Assembly: GCA_019873645.1 (NCBI GenBank)
Contig: JAIOAX010000027.1
Location: forward strand, 1 to 64,000
Direction: 5' to 3'
Origin: Chloroflexota bacterium
Lineage (GTDB): Bacteria; Chloroflexota; Anaerolineae; B4-G1; SLSP01
DNA: 64,000 nt
Shown here: positions 1 through 8,615 of the stretch, one piece after another
Position numbering within the stretch: position 1 is the stretch's first letter
How the letters are laid out: every line of letters begins with the position of its first letter
Position numbers and translations under genes: made by a program
Notes under the pieces: model-generated
Databases searched by the model: none
What the model was told of the DNA's origin: nothing
The model's input: only the letters and a program-made list of their open reading frames with translations

Positions 1-89
1 CCGCACTCTGGGCAGGTGTCCAGCTCGGCGTGGTAGATGCGGCGTTCCGCTATCGCAAAATCCCTGGGACGACGCCGTACATGGCTCAT
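1..89 (-). CDS. N-terminal fragment of a zinc-ribbon, transposase-like protein
   Basis: Only the first 29 codons lie inside the window; the gene continues off the left edge. The start follows a perfect AAGGAGGTG ribosome site. The visible part is basic at first (MSHVRRRPRDF) and then reads IYHAELDTCPECG, ending in a CxxC pair. Proteins with a basic head, a YHxxLxxCPxCG motif and a zinc ribbon are frequent among bacterial transposases, so that is the best guess, but 29 residues cannot prove it. A good promoter stands just upstream. It is transcribed away from the neighbouring lysoplasmalogenase gene. Confidence 0.5.
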   Translation of the reverse strand, partial: MSHVRRRPRDFAIAERRIYHAELDTCPEC

Positions 90-121
90 CCTTCACCTCC
101 TTGCTCTCTTAGGATGACTCA

Positions 122-151
122 AGTATACCTCATAACTTGTTAATGTGCCAA
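122..151 (-). promoter_or_regulatory. Sigma-70-type promoter of the leftward partial gene
   Basis: On the minus strand TTGGCA (146-151) and TATACT (122-127) are separated by 18 bases, and the Shine-Dalgarno and ATG of the partial gene follow within about 30 bases. Confidence 0.6.
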
Positions 152-163
152 TTATACTACAAT

Positions 164-206
164 GCGTTAGAACGTTCAAACGTTTGAACGTTCTAACATT
201 CTAACG
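164..206. repeat. AACGTTC-word palindrome
   Basis: Positions 166-197 form a perfect 32-base palindrome whose half site is GTTAGAACGTTCAAAC; a further copy of the word (ATTCTAACGC) follows. The same word family recurs at 19741, 26456, 26593 and 46151, always between genes or at a gene edge. Here it sits 30 bases before the lysoplasmalogenase start. Confidence 0.9.
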
Positions 207-226
207 CAATTTTCGAGGAGGCGTGT

Positions 227-913
227 ATGATACATAATTTCCTGGCGCAAGGCGGATGGCTGTTGATTCCGGCGTTGGTGCTGGGCGTTGTGAACTGGAT
301 CGCCGTGGCGCGGGCGCAGAAGCGCGTGGAGTACATCGTTAAGCCGGGGACGCTGATTCTGGTCATCATTGCGGCATGGCTGCTCAAGCGCGGCGCGGCG
401 GATGCACGACTGGCTTTGTTCTTTGTGCTGGGGCTATGCTTCTCGCTGGCGGGGGACGTGTTCCTGATGTTGCCCGGCGAGCAGTTCTTCATCCCCGGTT
501 TGATCTCATTTTTCATTGCCCATGTCTTTTACATTATCGGGTTGAATCCTACCCTGCCGCCGCTCGGTTCGGTGGTCGCGTTGGTTGTCGTGACGGCCCT
601 TGGAGGATGGCTCTATACGCGCATCGCGGCGGGGCTGCGGCAGCAAGGACAACTGGCGATGCGCATGCCTGTGGCGGCTTATGCGACGATCCTCAGCCTG
701 ATGCTCTTCTCGGCGTGGGCGACGTGGTTCCGTCCGACATGGCCGACCGTTGCGCGCCTGGCCGTGAGCCTGGGGGCGACGCTCTTCTTTGCCTCCGATT
801 CCATGCTGGCGTGGAACAAATTCGTGACGCCGTCACCGGTCTTGCGGGTGCTGGTGATGGTCACTTATCACCTGGCGCAGTTTGCCCTGGCGGCGACGAT
901 TGCGTTGGTTTAG
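227..913 (+). CDS. YhhN/TMEM86-family lysoplasmalogenase-like membrane protein
   Basis: A 228-residue integral membrane protein with about eight hydrophobic segments. Family motifs are visible: a KPGT segment after the first helices, then FSLAGDVFLML, and FFIAHVFYIIGL, matching the conserved K-P, GD and H-Y positions of the YhhN/TMEM86 family. Characterised members hydrolyse the vinyl-ether bond of lysoplasmalogens; the bacterial role is poorly known, so the substrate is inferred. The start has a GAGGAGG site six bases upstream. It follows the AACGTTC palindrome and is followed by a word repeat, so its operon partners are not obvious. Confidence 0.8.
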   Translation: MIHNFLAQGGWLLIPALVLGVVNWIAVARAQKRVEYIVKPGTLILVIIAAWLLKRGAADARLALFFVLGLCFSLAGDVFLMLPGEQFFIPGLISFFIAHVFYIIGLNPTLPPLGSVVALVVVTALGGWLYTRIAAGLRQQGQLAMRMPVAAYATILSLMLFSAWATWFRPTWPTVARLAVSLGATLFFASDSMLAWNKFVTPSPVLRVLVMVTYHLAQFALAATIALV

Positions 914-966
914 GAAATGAGTAATGAGAAATGAGTAAAGGGGAATGAGTAAAGAAAAATGAGTGA
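914..966 (+). repeat. ATGAGTAA word repeat
   Basis: Four to five imperfect direct copies of a word close to AAATGAGTAA(A/T)G fill the gap between two genes. The last copy supplies the ATG of the MoaD/ThiS-like gene at 959. The same word appears near 54800. Confidence 0.85.
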
Positions 967-1345
967 AGAGGGAGGGACAATTCACATCGAAGTCTGGCTT
1001 TATGGGCCGTTGGCGCGTTACGGTGGGAGCGACAACAACGTCTTTGCATTGCAGCCTCTTGATCTGCCTGAAGGGACAACGGTGCAGGACCTGCTGGCGC
1101 ATTTGGGGATGCCCACAGAAGAACGGGGGATCACTTTCATCAACGGCAATCTGAGCGCTATGCCCGGCTTGCAGCCCGACCTGTCGCATTGTCTGGGCGA
1201 CGGCGACCGCGTAGCAATTTTCCACACCAAAAGTATGTGGCCCTTCCAGTATCGGCATGATGTGGCGATGCTGTCCGAATTTAAGGAGACGTTGGCGCAA
1301 CGCGAAGATCACGGGCGGCGCACACGTTTTGACACGGTAAGGTAA
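959..1345 (+). CDS. MoaD/ThiS-like beta-grasp protein
   Basis: A 128-residue protein whose first 85 residues read like a ubiquitin-like sulfur-carrier fold: IHIEVWLYGPLARYGG at the N-terminus, LPEGTTVQDLLAHLG in the middle and GDGDRVAIF at the end. MoaD and ThiS end in Gly-Gly, which is activated by adenylation; here the fold instead continues for about 40 residues (from HTKSMWPFQ) and has no terminal Gly-Gly, so a sulfur-carrier role is doubtful unless the tail is removed. The ATG comes from a word repeat and has no strong ribosome site. It ends two bases before the creatininase-like gene, so the two are probably one transcript. Confidence 0.65.
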   Translation: MSEEGGTIHIEVWLYGPLARYGGSDNNVFALQPLDLPEGTTVQDLLAHLGMPTEERGITFINGNLSAMPGLQPDLSHCLGDGDRVAIFHTKSMWPFQYRHDVAMLSEFKETLAQREDHGRRTRFDTVR

Positions 1346-1347
1346 AG

Positions 1348-2043
1348 ATGGGGATGTTATTAGCCGCGTTGAACTGGATGCAGGTGGAGGCGTATTTGCA
1401 GCATGACGACCGGATAGTGGTCATCACCGGGGCATGTGAGCAACATGCAACCCTTAGCCTGCTTGCCGATATCCAGGTGCCGCTGGCGATTGCAGAAATA
1501 ACCTGCGAGCGTGAGGGGGTGCTGATTGCGCCGCCGCTGCCTTTTGGGGTTTCACCCTACTTCACGGCCTATCCTGGCACACTTAGCCTGTCTCCAGAGA
1601 CCTTTGCTACGCTTATCCGCGAGGTTCTGGAAAATTTGCGTCGGCAAGGCTTTCGCCGCATCCTGGTAAGCAATGGCCATGGCGGTAATACCGGCATCCT
1701 TGGCCCCCTCATCAGTGAACTGAATACGGCATGGCCCGAGGTTCACATTGTCCTTTTTGAGTGGTGGCGACACCCTGCGGTCAACGCCGTCGCCGAGGCC
1801 GCCGGGCTGACGCAGTATCACGCCAACTGGTCGGAGAACTTCGCGTCGCTGACACGCGTAGCGCCGGTACCAGAAGGTTACAAATCACCGGTAACGCTAT
1901 TGCCCGGAACTTCCGCGGCTGTCAGTCGTTCTTTATTAGGTGATGGCTCCTTCGGCGGTGCCTACCAGGCTTCGGATGCGGTCATGGAGCGTTTTTTCAC
2001 CGCCGCTGTCGAGGCGATGACCACGGCGCTGCACGCCTGGTAA
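1348..2043 (+). CDS. Creatininase-family amidohydrolase-like protein
   Basis: A 231-residue protein of about the usual family length. The creatininase signature NGHGGN is present near residue 110, and the metal-site segment is recognisable as GACEQH followed ten residues later by an Asp (LLAD). The canonical family reads EQHGPHLPLGTD, so the region after EQH has diverged strongly, and the later ligand region is HANWSENF where HAGE is usual. Family members hydrolyse cyclic amides such as creatinine or formamides in flavin and F420 pathways; which amide is used here is unknown. It is two bases downstream of the MoaD/ThiS-like gene. Confidence 0.7.
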   Translation: MGMLLAALNWMQVEAYLQHDDRIVVITGACEQHATLSLLADIQVPLAIAEITCEREGVLIAPPLPFGVSPYFTAYPGTLSLSPETFATLIREVLENLRRQGFRRILVSNGHGGNTGILGPLISELNTAWPEVHIVLFEWWRHPAVNAVAEAAGLTQYHANWSENFASLTRVAPVPEGYKSPVTLLPGTSAAVSRSLLGDGSFGGAYQASDAVMERFFTAAVEAMTTALHAW

Positions 2044-2060
2044 TACCCTGACGTTTTTGT

Positions 2061-3392
2061 TTATTGCCCCGGCGCTCCGAAGCCGAGTGCGGCGTCATCC
2101 AGCACCAGCACCCAATCGGGATGTTGCCCGGACGGGGAGAAGGTCTGCGCGCCGCCGGTGGGGAACTGGCCGATCCACGTGGCTTCGCCGGTACATGGCG
2201 CATACCACCAGGCGTTCACGCGCGCGCCGGCGATGCTTTGCAGGTTGACCGTGACGGGCAGCGGCAGCGGCAGGTAGACGAAAGCATAACGTCCCTCGGC
2301 GTCGCGGGTGGCGCGGACGTGCTGCCCGCCTATCCCCGGATCGGAAAGCAGCAGTGTTTGGTCGGGGATGCGGCTGAGGTAGGGGCGTGACTCGATCAAG
2401 GCGCGCAGGTATTTGACCTGGCGCGCGGCCGGCCGGTTGAGCGCCTCATACCAGGGGCGGTCGGCGTAATTGATGTAGCCATAACGTTCATCGGCGAACT
2501 GCCAGATGGCGTGATGTCCGTAGGTGACGCCACACGCGCCCGCGAACACCGAACGGTACATCTGCTTGCGCACATCATGGTCTCGGAAATAGCCGTTCAT
2601 TGGATCCCACTTCGGCCACGGACTGACCGGATGATCCTCGTAGTTCGGTTCCCCATCCAGCACCGGTTTGCACGGGATGAGTGTGTAATCGTGAGTGACC
2701 CAATCCCACACCGGCACATCGTGCCCGCCGCCGTGTCCTGACTGCATCATGTGCACATCCAGCCACGGCTCATCGTGCAGCCATGCCGAAGTGGACCGTC
2801 CACCCATCGGGTGGTAGGTCTTGAGCGATGGACGCCCCAGGCCGGCATCAATCCCGGCCGCCATAGCGCGCCAGATGGGTCGGTCATCGTGGCCTTCATA
2901 GATGGCGGGCCGGTCGCCGCCCAAAATCCAGATGATGTTGCTGTACTCGCGGTAACGCTCGCCGAGGAAGCGCCCATAAATTTCTGCGTTTTCCATATTG
3001 AACACGGCCGGCCCTGCTCCCCACATCGGCGTGACCTTGTCACCCCAGGTAGGCAGCAGACCGATATAGAGACCATGACGGGCCGCCATTTGAATCAATT
3101 CGTCCACGTAGGCGAAGTAGGCTTCGTTGGGACGGGTGGGATCGTTATCAAGCAGCGGACGCTCGCCATAAGCGTTGGGGGTGTTGAGACCGTCGAATTC
3201 GGCCAGTGCGACGGCCTGAATGACGGTGAAACGGTGGGCCTGCCGGTTGGCGAAGTAATGTTCGGCCTCTTCACGGGTCAGCCGATGGAACAACTCCCAG
3301 GCTGTATCGCCGAGCCAGAAGAACGGATCCCCGGCTTCGGTGATGATAAAATGGCGATTGGAACTGACTTGCAAACGCGGTAATTCGGTCAT
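2061..3392 (-). CDS. DUF4038/GH140-type glycoside hydrolase (apiosidase-like)
   Basis: A 443-residue cytoplasmic-looking protein. The N-terminal part has the DUF4038 pattern: [18 protein letters not shown] near residue 22, a central (beta/alpha)8-type core with [12 protein letters not shown] and [11 protein letters not shown], and a C-terminal beta domain with DPGIGGQHV and [10 protein letters not shown], like the collagen-binding-type domain that often follows DUF4038. Characterised relatives release apiose from pectin side chains; the substrate here is inferred only by family. The start was placed at 3392 because GGAGGAAGCC lies directly upstream; an upstream in-frame ATG lacks a site. No signal peptide is seen. 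It converges with the creatininase-like gene, only 17 bases apart. Confidence 0.75.
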   Translation of the reverse strand: MTELPRLQVSSNRHFIITEAGDPFFWLGDTAWELFHRLTREEAEHYFANRQAHRFTVIQAVALAEFDGLNTPNAYGERPLLDNDPTRPNEAYFAYVDELIQMAARHGLYIGLLPTWGDKVTPMWGAGPAVFNMENAEIYGRFLGERYREYSNIIWILGGDRPAIYEGHDDRPIWRAMAAGIDAGLGRPSLKTYHPMGGRSTSAWLHDEPWLDVHMMQSGHGGGHDVPVWDWVTHDYTLIPCKPVLDGEPNYEDHPVSPWPKWDPMNGYFRDHDVRKQMYRSVFAGACGVTYGHHAIWQFADERYGYINYADRPWYEALNRPAARQVKYLRALIESRPYLSRIPDQTLLLSDPGIGGQHVRATRDAEGRYAFVYLPLPLPVTVNLQSIAGARVNAWWYAPCTGEATWIGQFPTGGAQTFSPSGQHPDWVLVLDDAALGFGAPGQ

Positions 3393-3566
3393 GGCTTCCT
3401 CCCTCGAAAATCGTTGGAATGTTGCAACGCTCACAGTAGCGCAAACACCAGGTCAGGCTACCAATTCTATAATGATCAAGTTAGAAGTTCTCATAAAACT
3501 GGATAAAGTATAATGCCATTGCCAACAAGGGGCAAGTAGAGGTACGATAGCATCCCCCATAATGAA

Positions 3567-3594
3567 TTGACTTACACGCCCCTTCAGGTATAAT
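3567..3594 (+). promoter_or_regulatory. Strong promoter of rpmH-rnpA cluster
   Basis: TTGACT (3567-3572) and a perfect TATAAT (3589-3594) with 16 bases between them, about 125 bases before rpmH. The 3393-3566 stretch upstream shows no gene. Confidence 0.85.
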
Positions 3595-3617
3595 GTGGAC
3601 GTTTTAGGGCTGATGCT

Positions 3618-3647
3618 GAAAACCACGCGGGTGACCGCGCGGTTTTC
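3618..3647 (+). promoter_or_regulatory. Leader stem-loop upstream of rpmH
   Basis: GAAAACC (3618-3624) pairs with GGTTTTC (3641-3647), and inside it CGCGG pairs with CCGCG around a GTGA loop. It sits about 15 bases after the expected transcript start. There is no T-run after it, so it is more likely a 5' leader structure than a terminator; its role is not known. Confidence 0.5.
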
Positions 3648-3718
3648 ACTGTAAGGGGCCTGATGGACTGTTGCTGTCCTCAGCATAGGACGATCTGGAA
3701 AAAGAGGAGTGGAGAAAA

Positions 3719-3922
3719 ATGCCGAAACGAACTTATCAACCGAAAAAGCGCAAGCGGATGCGCACCCATGGCTTCCGCGCACGGATGAGCACGAGCACCG
3801 GGCGCGATGTCCTGAAGCGTCGTCGCCTGAAGGGCCGCCACAAGTTGGTACCCGTAAGCCTGGGGGGGGCGAAGCGCATCAACTGGAAAGAAGCCGCGCA
3901 GCGCCCGCGCCGCCGCGACTAG
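3719..3922 (+). CDS. rpmH: 50S ribosomal protein L34
   Basis: The first 42 residues are classic L34: [19 protein letters not shown], then [17 protein letters not shown] and LKGRHKL. L34 binds 23S rRNA in the large subunit. The protein is 67 residues, about 20 longer than the usual 44-47, because a basic tail (ending [13 protein letters not shown]) follows the normal end. The ATG has a GAGGAGTGGAG site. It heads the conserved rpmH-rnpA-yidD-yidC order under a strong promoter. Confidence 0.95.
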   Translation: MPKRTYQPKKRKRMRTHGFRARMSTSTGRDVLKRRRLKGRHKLVPVSLGGAKRINWKEAAQRPRRRD

Positions 3923-3952
3923 AGGGTATGGCTGTCGCGCTGATCCTTTGAC

Positions 3953-4330
3953 TTGTTGGAGCATCAGAGTTGGCACAAAACCATGCGCCTGCGCCGTCCC
4001 GAAGATTTTCGCCGTGTCTGGTCTGAGGGACGGTCGTGGGCGCATCCCTTGTTTGTTTTATGGGCGCTTCCCAACGAGTTGCAAGGTGTACGTGTTGGCA
4101 TTACCGCCAGTCGCAAGATCGGCAATGCGGTCATGCGCAACCGCGCGCGGCGCTTGCTGCGCGAGGCCGTGCGTCATCTGTATGCACAGATTGGAGGGGG
4201 ATGGGATTTGGTGTTCGTAGCGCGCCCCCCGCTGATTGAGGCGAAAGAGCCGCAGGTAGAAAGTGTCTTGCGACAGATGTTGGGCCGGGCAGGATTGTGG
4301 GTCTCCCCGCCGGATGGTAACGACGGATGA
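3953..4330 (+). CDS. rnpA: Ribonuclease P protein component
   Basis: The 125-residue protein shows [15 protein letters not shown] at the start and the RNase P signature [18 protein letters not shown] near residues 57-74. It binds RNase P RNA and helps mature tRNA 5' ends. The TTG at 3953 gives a protein of normal length; the ATG at 3983 (MRLRRPEDF) is the alternative, and neither has a clear ribosome site. The end overlaps yidD by four bases. Confidence 0.95.
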   Translation: MLEHQSWHKTMRLRRPEDFRRVWSEGRSWAHPLFVLWALPNELQGVRVGITASRKIGNAVMRNRARRLLREAVRHLYAQIGGGWDLVFVARPPLIEAKEPQVESVLRQMLGRAGLWVSPPDGNDG

Positions 4331-4536
4331 AAAAATTTGCGTTGTGGCTGTTGCGTTTTTATCAGCGTTTTATCTCACCTTATTTCCCCCCATCTTGTCG
4401 TTTCACGCCGACATGTTCGCACTATACCTATGAGGCGATTGAGCGTTATGGCCTTATCAAGGGAGGCTGGATGGGGCTTAAACGTCTGGCGCGCTGCCAC
4501 CCTTTCAATCCGGGCGGCTATGACCCTGTCCCTTGA
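4327..4536 (+). CDS. yidD: Membrane protein insertion efficiency factor YidD
   Basis: 69 residues with the full YidD pattern: amphipathic head [19 protein letters not shown], the cysteine motif [25 protein letters not shown] and the end [13 protein letters not shown]. YidD is a small membrane-associated helper of YidC-dependent insertion. ATGA overlap with rnpA indicates translational coupling. Confidence 0.95.
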   Translation: MKKFALWLLRFYQRFISPYFPPSCRFTPTCSHYTYEAIERYGLIKGGWMGLKRLARCHPFNPGGYDPVP

Positions 4537-4582
4537 GCCGGAGAGCATGTTCCATTCTTTCTACGTCTCATTTTTCAACGCC

Positions 4583-4634
4583 CTGACTATTTGACTACCC
4601 GACTATTTGACTACCGGACTATTAGACGACCGAA
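4583..4634 (+). repeat. TTGACTAC/GACTATT word repeat
   Basis: Five imperfect direct copies of a word like GACTATTTGACTACC fill the gap before the propeller gene. Related TAGTC/GACTA words occur near 6760, 16426, 20400, 50078 and 59915. Confidence 0.8.
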
Positions 4635-4653
4635 CGGTTTTTGTGGAGGCAAT

Positions 4654-5829
4654 ATGCGTGTGTGGCGGATGCTCATTGACCGCCTCTATCAACGAGGAAA
4701 AACGCGGCGCGGTGGCAGCTGGGCTATCACTGCGTTGCTGCTGCTTTTTGTGCTGAGTGGCTGCGCCGGCGGCTTGCGCCACGAGAGCTGGCCGGGCATG
4801 ATCGTAGATGGAGAAACCATCTATGCGGCGAATCTGGAGCGGGTGCAGGCTCTCAATGCCGAAACCGGTAAACTTTTGTGGAGCTTCCCCGATGAATCTG
4901 ACAAGAATCTGCGCCCCTTCTACTCGACGCCGGTTTTGGCCGAGGATTATGGTGCGCATGGCTTGCTGTTGATCGCCGGTTACAAAGACAAGACGGTCTA
5001 CGCGCTGGCGTTGGGCGAGTCGCGCGCCGAACGTCCTGATTTGTTGTGGACATTTGCCGGCGCCAAAGGCCAGTATGTCGGCAGTGGCGTGGTAGCGGAC
5101 GGCAAATTCATCATCGGCAATGGCGACGGCAGCGTTTACGCCCTCGACCTGGACGATGGCGCGCAGGTGTGGACTTTCGCCACAAAGGATCGGGTGTGGG
5201 CTACGCCGTTGGTGGTTGAGGATACGGTCTACATAGCTTCTCTGGATCATACGCTTTATGCGCTGGATGTCGCTACCGGCGCCGAGAAGTGGAAGCTAAA
5301 GCTAGGCGGCGCGATTGCGACCACGCCGGTATTTTTAAACGGTGCTTTGTGGGTGGGGGATTTCACCTCCAAACTCTATCAGGTTGACCCTGCGACTCAT
5401 CAAATTATCTGGACGTTTGAGGCGCAAGACTGGTTGTGGGCCACGCCTGTCGTCAGCGGGACAATCCTGTATTTTGCCGATGTCGGCGGCCATGTCTATG
5501 CCTTGGATACAGAAACGCACCGGTTCGTATGGGACACACCGGCGTTTATTGATGATGTACTGCACAGTCGTCCGGTGCTCAATGCGGATGGCAGTCGGCT
5601 TTTCATCGCCGGCTATGAGAAAGGGATAATCCACGCGCTGGATACGCAGACCGGGGCGGAGATGAATTGGGGCGTCGTTGAACGCAATCCGGGACGCTTG
5701 CCCGGCGATCTCGTGACCGATGGGACACGCCTGTACGCTATGCCCATTCTGACGACCGAGCGGATCAAGACGTTCGATATGGAGACCGGTCAAATCTTGT
5801 GGGTCTATCCGCCCCAAAATGCAAAGTAG
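4654..5829 (+). CDS. PQQ-type beta-propeller lipoprotein between yidD and yidC
   Basis: 391 residues. A signal segment (AITALLLLFVLSGCAGG) with a clear LSGC lipobox predicts a lipid-anchored exported protein. The rest is a run of seven or so PQQ-like blades with the typical ALDxxTGxxxW pattern (for example VYALDLDDGAQVW, LYALDVATGAEKW, VYALDTETHRFVW). BamB is the best-known relative and works on beta-barrel assembly in diderm bacteria; a Chloroflexota cell would not be expected to need that, so a YidC-linked or substrate-holding role is only an inference from position. The start at 4654 has a GTGGAGG site; an earlier in-frame ATG lies in the word repeat. Confidence 0.75.
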   Translation: MRVWRMLIDRLYQRGKTRRGGSWAITALLLLFVLSGCAGGLRHESWPGMIVDGETIYAANLERVQALNAETGKLLWSFPDESDKNLRPFYSTPVLAEDYGAHGLLLIAGYKDKTVYALALGESRAERPDLLWTFAGAKGQYVGSGVVADGKFIIGNGDGSVYALDLDDGAQVWTFATKDRVWATPLVVEDTVYIASLDHTLYALDVATGAEKWKLKLGGAIATTPVFLNGALWVGDFTSKLYQVDPATHQIIWTFEAQDWLWATPVVSGTILYFADVGGHVYALDTETHRFVWDTPAFIDDVLHSRPVLNADGSRLFIAGYEKGIIHALDTQTGAEMNWGVVERNPGRLPGDLVTDGTRLYAMPILTTERIKTFDMETGQILWVYPPQNAK

Positions 5830-5830
5830 G

Positions 5831-5947
5831 GAGCGGGCGGGCGCGGTCGGGAAACCGGCCCGAGCGGGCGGGCGCTGGCTGTGGCCGATCTCTGACCGTG
5901 CGCTGTGGACTGATATGGCTGTGGCCGGTCTCTGACCGCGCCACCAC
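5831..5947. repeat. GC-rich repeat block before yidC
   Basis: GAGCGGGCGGGCGC occurs twice (5831 and 5862), and GGCTGTGGCCG(A/G)TCTCTGACCG occurs twice (5877 and 5918). The words GTGGCCGGTCTC also appear at the very right edge of the window (63988-63999), so this is a dispersed family. No gene is seen between 5830 and 5981. Confidence 0.75.
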
Positions 5948-5981
5948 AGGTTCCAACGATTTTCAGGGGAGATAAAGTAAC

Positions 5982-6743
5982 GTGTGGGATACACTCATCA
6001 TTCGACCGATTATCAATTTGCTGTTGCTCTTCTACAAATTCCTGGGGCATGAAACCATCGTCGCGGTCACATTGCTGACCTTGCTGCTGCGTATTGCGGT
6101 TACGCCGTTGATGTTGAAACAACAAAAGTCGGCGCGCCAGCAGCAAGAGCTGCGCCCCAAGCTTATGGAAATCCAGAAGAAGTATAAGGACGATTACCAG
6201 AGATTGATGGAGGAGCAGCGCAAACTGGGCATCAACCCCCTTGGCGGTTGTCTGCCGACACTGATCCAGTTGCCGCTGATGATCGGCCTCTATCAGGGCA
6301 TCATTCGCGTTTTAGCCAGCACGCCCCTGCAATTGTTGGAGTTGCCCCAGGATATTTACCGCTGGATTCCGACTTTCAGCTCGCTGATTCCTTTGAAGAG
6401 TCGTTTTTTGTGGCTGGATTTGGCGCTGCCTGACCCCTGGCTGATCCTGCCGCTCCTGGTGGTTTTTACCTCGTGGCTCTATCAAAAACTGATTACCCCG
6501 CCGGCCCTCGACCCGCAATCCGAGGCGATGAACAAGCAGATGTTGTTGATGATGCCGCTGATGATGGGGTTCTTCTCGTTGACGTATGCTTCGGGACTGG
6601 CGATCTATTTCTTGATCACCAACCTCATCGGCATCCTGCAATACTACATGTTCCGTGAGTATTACACCTATCCCACACCGCCGACCGAGGATAAAAAATC
6701 TGTTTCATCCAGACGCGCTTTGGACGGCACAAGAAGAACGTAG
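5982..6743 (+). CDS. yidC: Membrane protein insertase YidC
   Basis: 253 residues, the short Gram-positive/Chloroflexota form without the periplasmic domain. Family features: a first helix, ETIVAVTLLTLLLRIAVTPL, a basic cytoplasmic loop (LRPKLMEIQKKYKDDY), NPLGGCLPTLIQLPLMIGLY, then three more helices ending ASGLAIYFLITNLIGILQ. YidC inserts and folds membrane proteins, alone or with SecYEG. The GTG start follows a GGGGAGAT site. The C-terminal tail is short and basic. It belongs to the yidD-propeller-yidC-jag cluster. Confidence 0.95.
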   Translation: MWDTLIIRPIINLLLLFYKFLGHETIVAVTLLTLLLRIAVTPLMLKQQKSARQQQELRPKLMEIQKKYKDDYQRLMEEQRKLGINPLGGCLPTLIQLPLMIGLYQGIIRVLASTPLQLLELPQDIYRWIPTFSSLIPLKSRFLWLDLALPDPWLILPLLVVFTSWLYQKLITPPALDPQSEAMNKQMLLMMPLMMGFFSLTYASGLAIYFLITNLIGILQYYMFREYYTYPTPPTEDKKSVSSRRALDGTRRT

Positions 6744-6804
6744 TGTAGCTGCATTATTTGACTTCTGGACTAAAGACTGACGACTATTTTCAGGAGGTTG
6801 CTGC

Positions 6805-7740
6805 ATGTCACCTGAAGAATCAATCGTGGTCGCCGCGGCTTCTGTGGATGAAGCGATCATCCTCGGCTTAACCCGTCTGGTGGCGACGCGCGATGAAGTT
6901 GAAATCCAGGTTCTGGATGAAGGCAAGCGGGGTTTTCTGGGAATCGGGGCGCGTGAGGCGCGGGTGCGTGTCACACGCCGACGTTCTCCCGAACCGATCA
7001 CACCACAGTCCCAACCTGAGCCTGCCACTGTCACCCCGCCTGCCGAGCCGAGGGTTGAAATCGCGCCTGAACCGGTTGTTGAAGTTGCTTCTGCACCTGA
7101 ACCCATACCTGCCGTAGAACCCCCGACTTCGATGGCTTCCGCCGTCACTGCGCCCGTTCCTCAAAAACCGTCTGCTAAACCCAAACCGAAGTCCAAACCC
7201 AAACCTGCCGCCGAGCCGACTGCGGAGAAACCGGCCGATCGTCCCGGTGCGGAACAGTTTCCCGGCAGTCTGGACCGCGACTTGATCGAGAAAAAGGCTC
7301 AAGATGTGGCCGACCATTTGCTGGCCGGTTTGAGCGTCCAGTACTCCATAAGCTGGGAGCAAGAGGACCGTCCGTCTCTGTGGATCTCGGTGTATGGCAA
7401 GGACGCCAATGTCCTGGTAGGGCCGCGGGCGCAAACGCTGGAAGCCACGCAGTACTTGTTCCGTACTTTGTTACATCATCTGGCCGAAGGGGATTACAAT
7501 GTCGTGGTAGATGCCGATGGCTACCGCAAGCGTCGGCAGCGCAACCTTGAAGCGTTGGCGCGCAAAATGGCGGACCAGGCCGTGCAATCGGGACGCACGG
7601 TGCGGATGAAGCCTATGCCGGCCCATGAACGGCGCATTATTCACATGGTCTTGCGTAAGGACAAGCGGGTGAAGACTGAAAGCGTCGGTAAAGGGGAGGC
7701 GCGGGCGATCACAATCATGCCGGAGAAAAAAGCGGGCTGA
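6805..7740 (+). CDS. jag: Jag/KhpB-type RNA-binding protein
   Basis: 311 residues with three parts: the Jag N-terminal domain (VAAASVDEAIILGLTRL to GKRGFLGIGAREARV, residues 1-55), a long Pro/Ala/Lys-rich linker (about 60-150) and a KH plus R3H pair at the end. The KH part includes VLVGPRAQTLEATQYL; the R3H domain has the ERRIIH form of its RxxxH motif. Jag/KhpB binds RNA and in other bacteria is linked to cell division and elongation control. An AGGAGG site precedes the ATG. Its stop overlaps the PfkB start by one base. Confidence 0.9.
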   Translation: MSPEESIVVAAASVDEAIILGLTRLVATRDEVEIQVLDEGKRGFLGIGAREARVRVTRRRSPEPITPQSQPEPATVTPPAEPRVEIAPEPVVEVASAPEPIPAVEPPTSMASAVTAPVPQKPSAKPKPKSKPKPAAEPTAEKPADRPGAEQFPGSLDRDLIEKKAQDVADHLLAGLSVQYSISWEQEDRPSLWISVYGKDANVLVGPRAQTLEATQYLFRTLLHHLAEGDYNVVVDADGYRKRRQRNLEALARKMADQAVQSGRTVRMKPMPAHERRIIHMVLRKDKRVKTESVGKGEARAITIMPEKKAG

Positions 7741-8594
7741 TGGAGCGGGTTCTTGCGCCGATTGACTATCTGGTCATCGGGCATGTCACCCACGACATTC
7801 TGCCCGACGGCGGGCGCGTTCTGGGAGGGACGGTCTCGTATGCCTCACTGACCGCGGCCGCGTTGGGACGCACCGTTGGCATCGTGACGAGCGCCAGTGC
7901 AGATGCGAACCTTGCTCCACTGGAGCGCATTGCGGCGCTGGTGCGTCACTCCGCTCCGGCAACCACGACATTTGAAAATGTGTATGTAGACGGGCGTCGC
8001 GAACAATACGTCTACTCCTTTGCCGCCCCTCTGACACCCCTGGAAGTGCCGCTGGCCTGGCTGGACAGTCCCATCGTTCACATCGGCCCGATTATGCGCG
8101 AATGTGTGCCCGCCCTGGCCGAGCAGTTTGCCGGTAAGGCGTTCGTCGGTATCACCCCCCAGGGATGGATGCGCGCCAGCGACGCGCGTGGGCGGGTATT
8201 CCCCATACCGTGGGCCGAGGCCACTCACCTGCTGCCGCTGGCCTCGGCAGTGGTGTTGAGCATCGAAGACATCGGCGGCGATTGGGATCTGGCGTTTCAT
8301 TTCGCCCGGCAGACGCGGATTCTCGTGGTGACATGCGGATGGGATGGGGGCACGCTCTTCGTGGACGGTGCGCCGACGCCGTTTCCCGCTGTGCCGGTGA
8401 CGCAGGTGGACCCGACGGGCGCCGGGGATATTTTCGCTACAGCTTTCTTCATCGCATTGGCTTCGGGGGCCGCGCCTTTGGCGGCGACGCGCTACGCGGC
8501 CTGTCTGGCGGCGTATTCGGTCACGCGGGTGGGGCTGGCTTCAACGCCGCGCCCTGATGAAGTTGCCGTATGTGCGCGGGACTTTGGCTTTTGA
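7740..8594 (+). CDS. PfkB-family carbohydrate kinase
   Basis: 284 residues with the ribokinase-fold pattern: GGTVSYASLTAAALGRTVGI near the N-terminus and the ATP/anion-hole signature DPTGAGDIFATAFFIAL near residue 225, where the Asp of GAGD is the catalytic base. The sugar or nucleoside substrate cannot be read from sequence. It starts on the last base of the jag stop codon (TGATG), so the two are translationally coupled, an unusual neighbour for jag. Confidence 0.85.
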   Translation: MERVLAPIDYLVIGHVTHDILPDGGRVLGGTVSYASLTAAALGRTVGIVTSASADANLAPLERIAALVRHSAPATTTFENVYVDGRREQYVYSFAAPLTPLEVPLAWLDSPIVHIGPIMRECVPALAEQFAGKAFVGITPQGWMRASDARGRVFPIPWAEATHLLPLASAVVLSIEDIGGDWDLAFHFARQTRILVVTCGWDGGTLFVDGAPTPFPAVPVTQVDPTGAGDIFATAFFIALASGAAPLAATRYAACLAAYSVTRVGLASTPRPDEVAVCARDFGF

Positions 8595-8615
8595 AAGCGC
8601 CGGTGGGATGAGGCG

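Noticed and set aside
3618..3647. Terminator before rpmH
   Set aside because: There is no T-run after the stem and it lies just after the promoter, so a leader structure is more likely.
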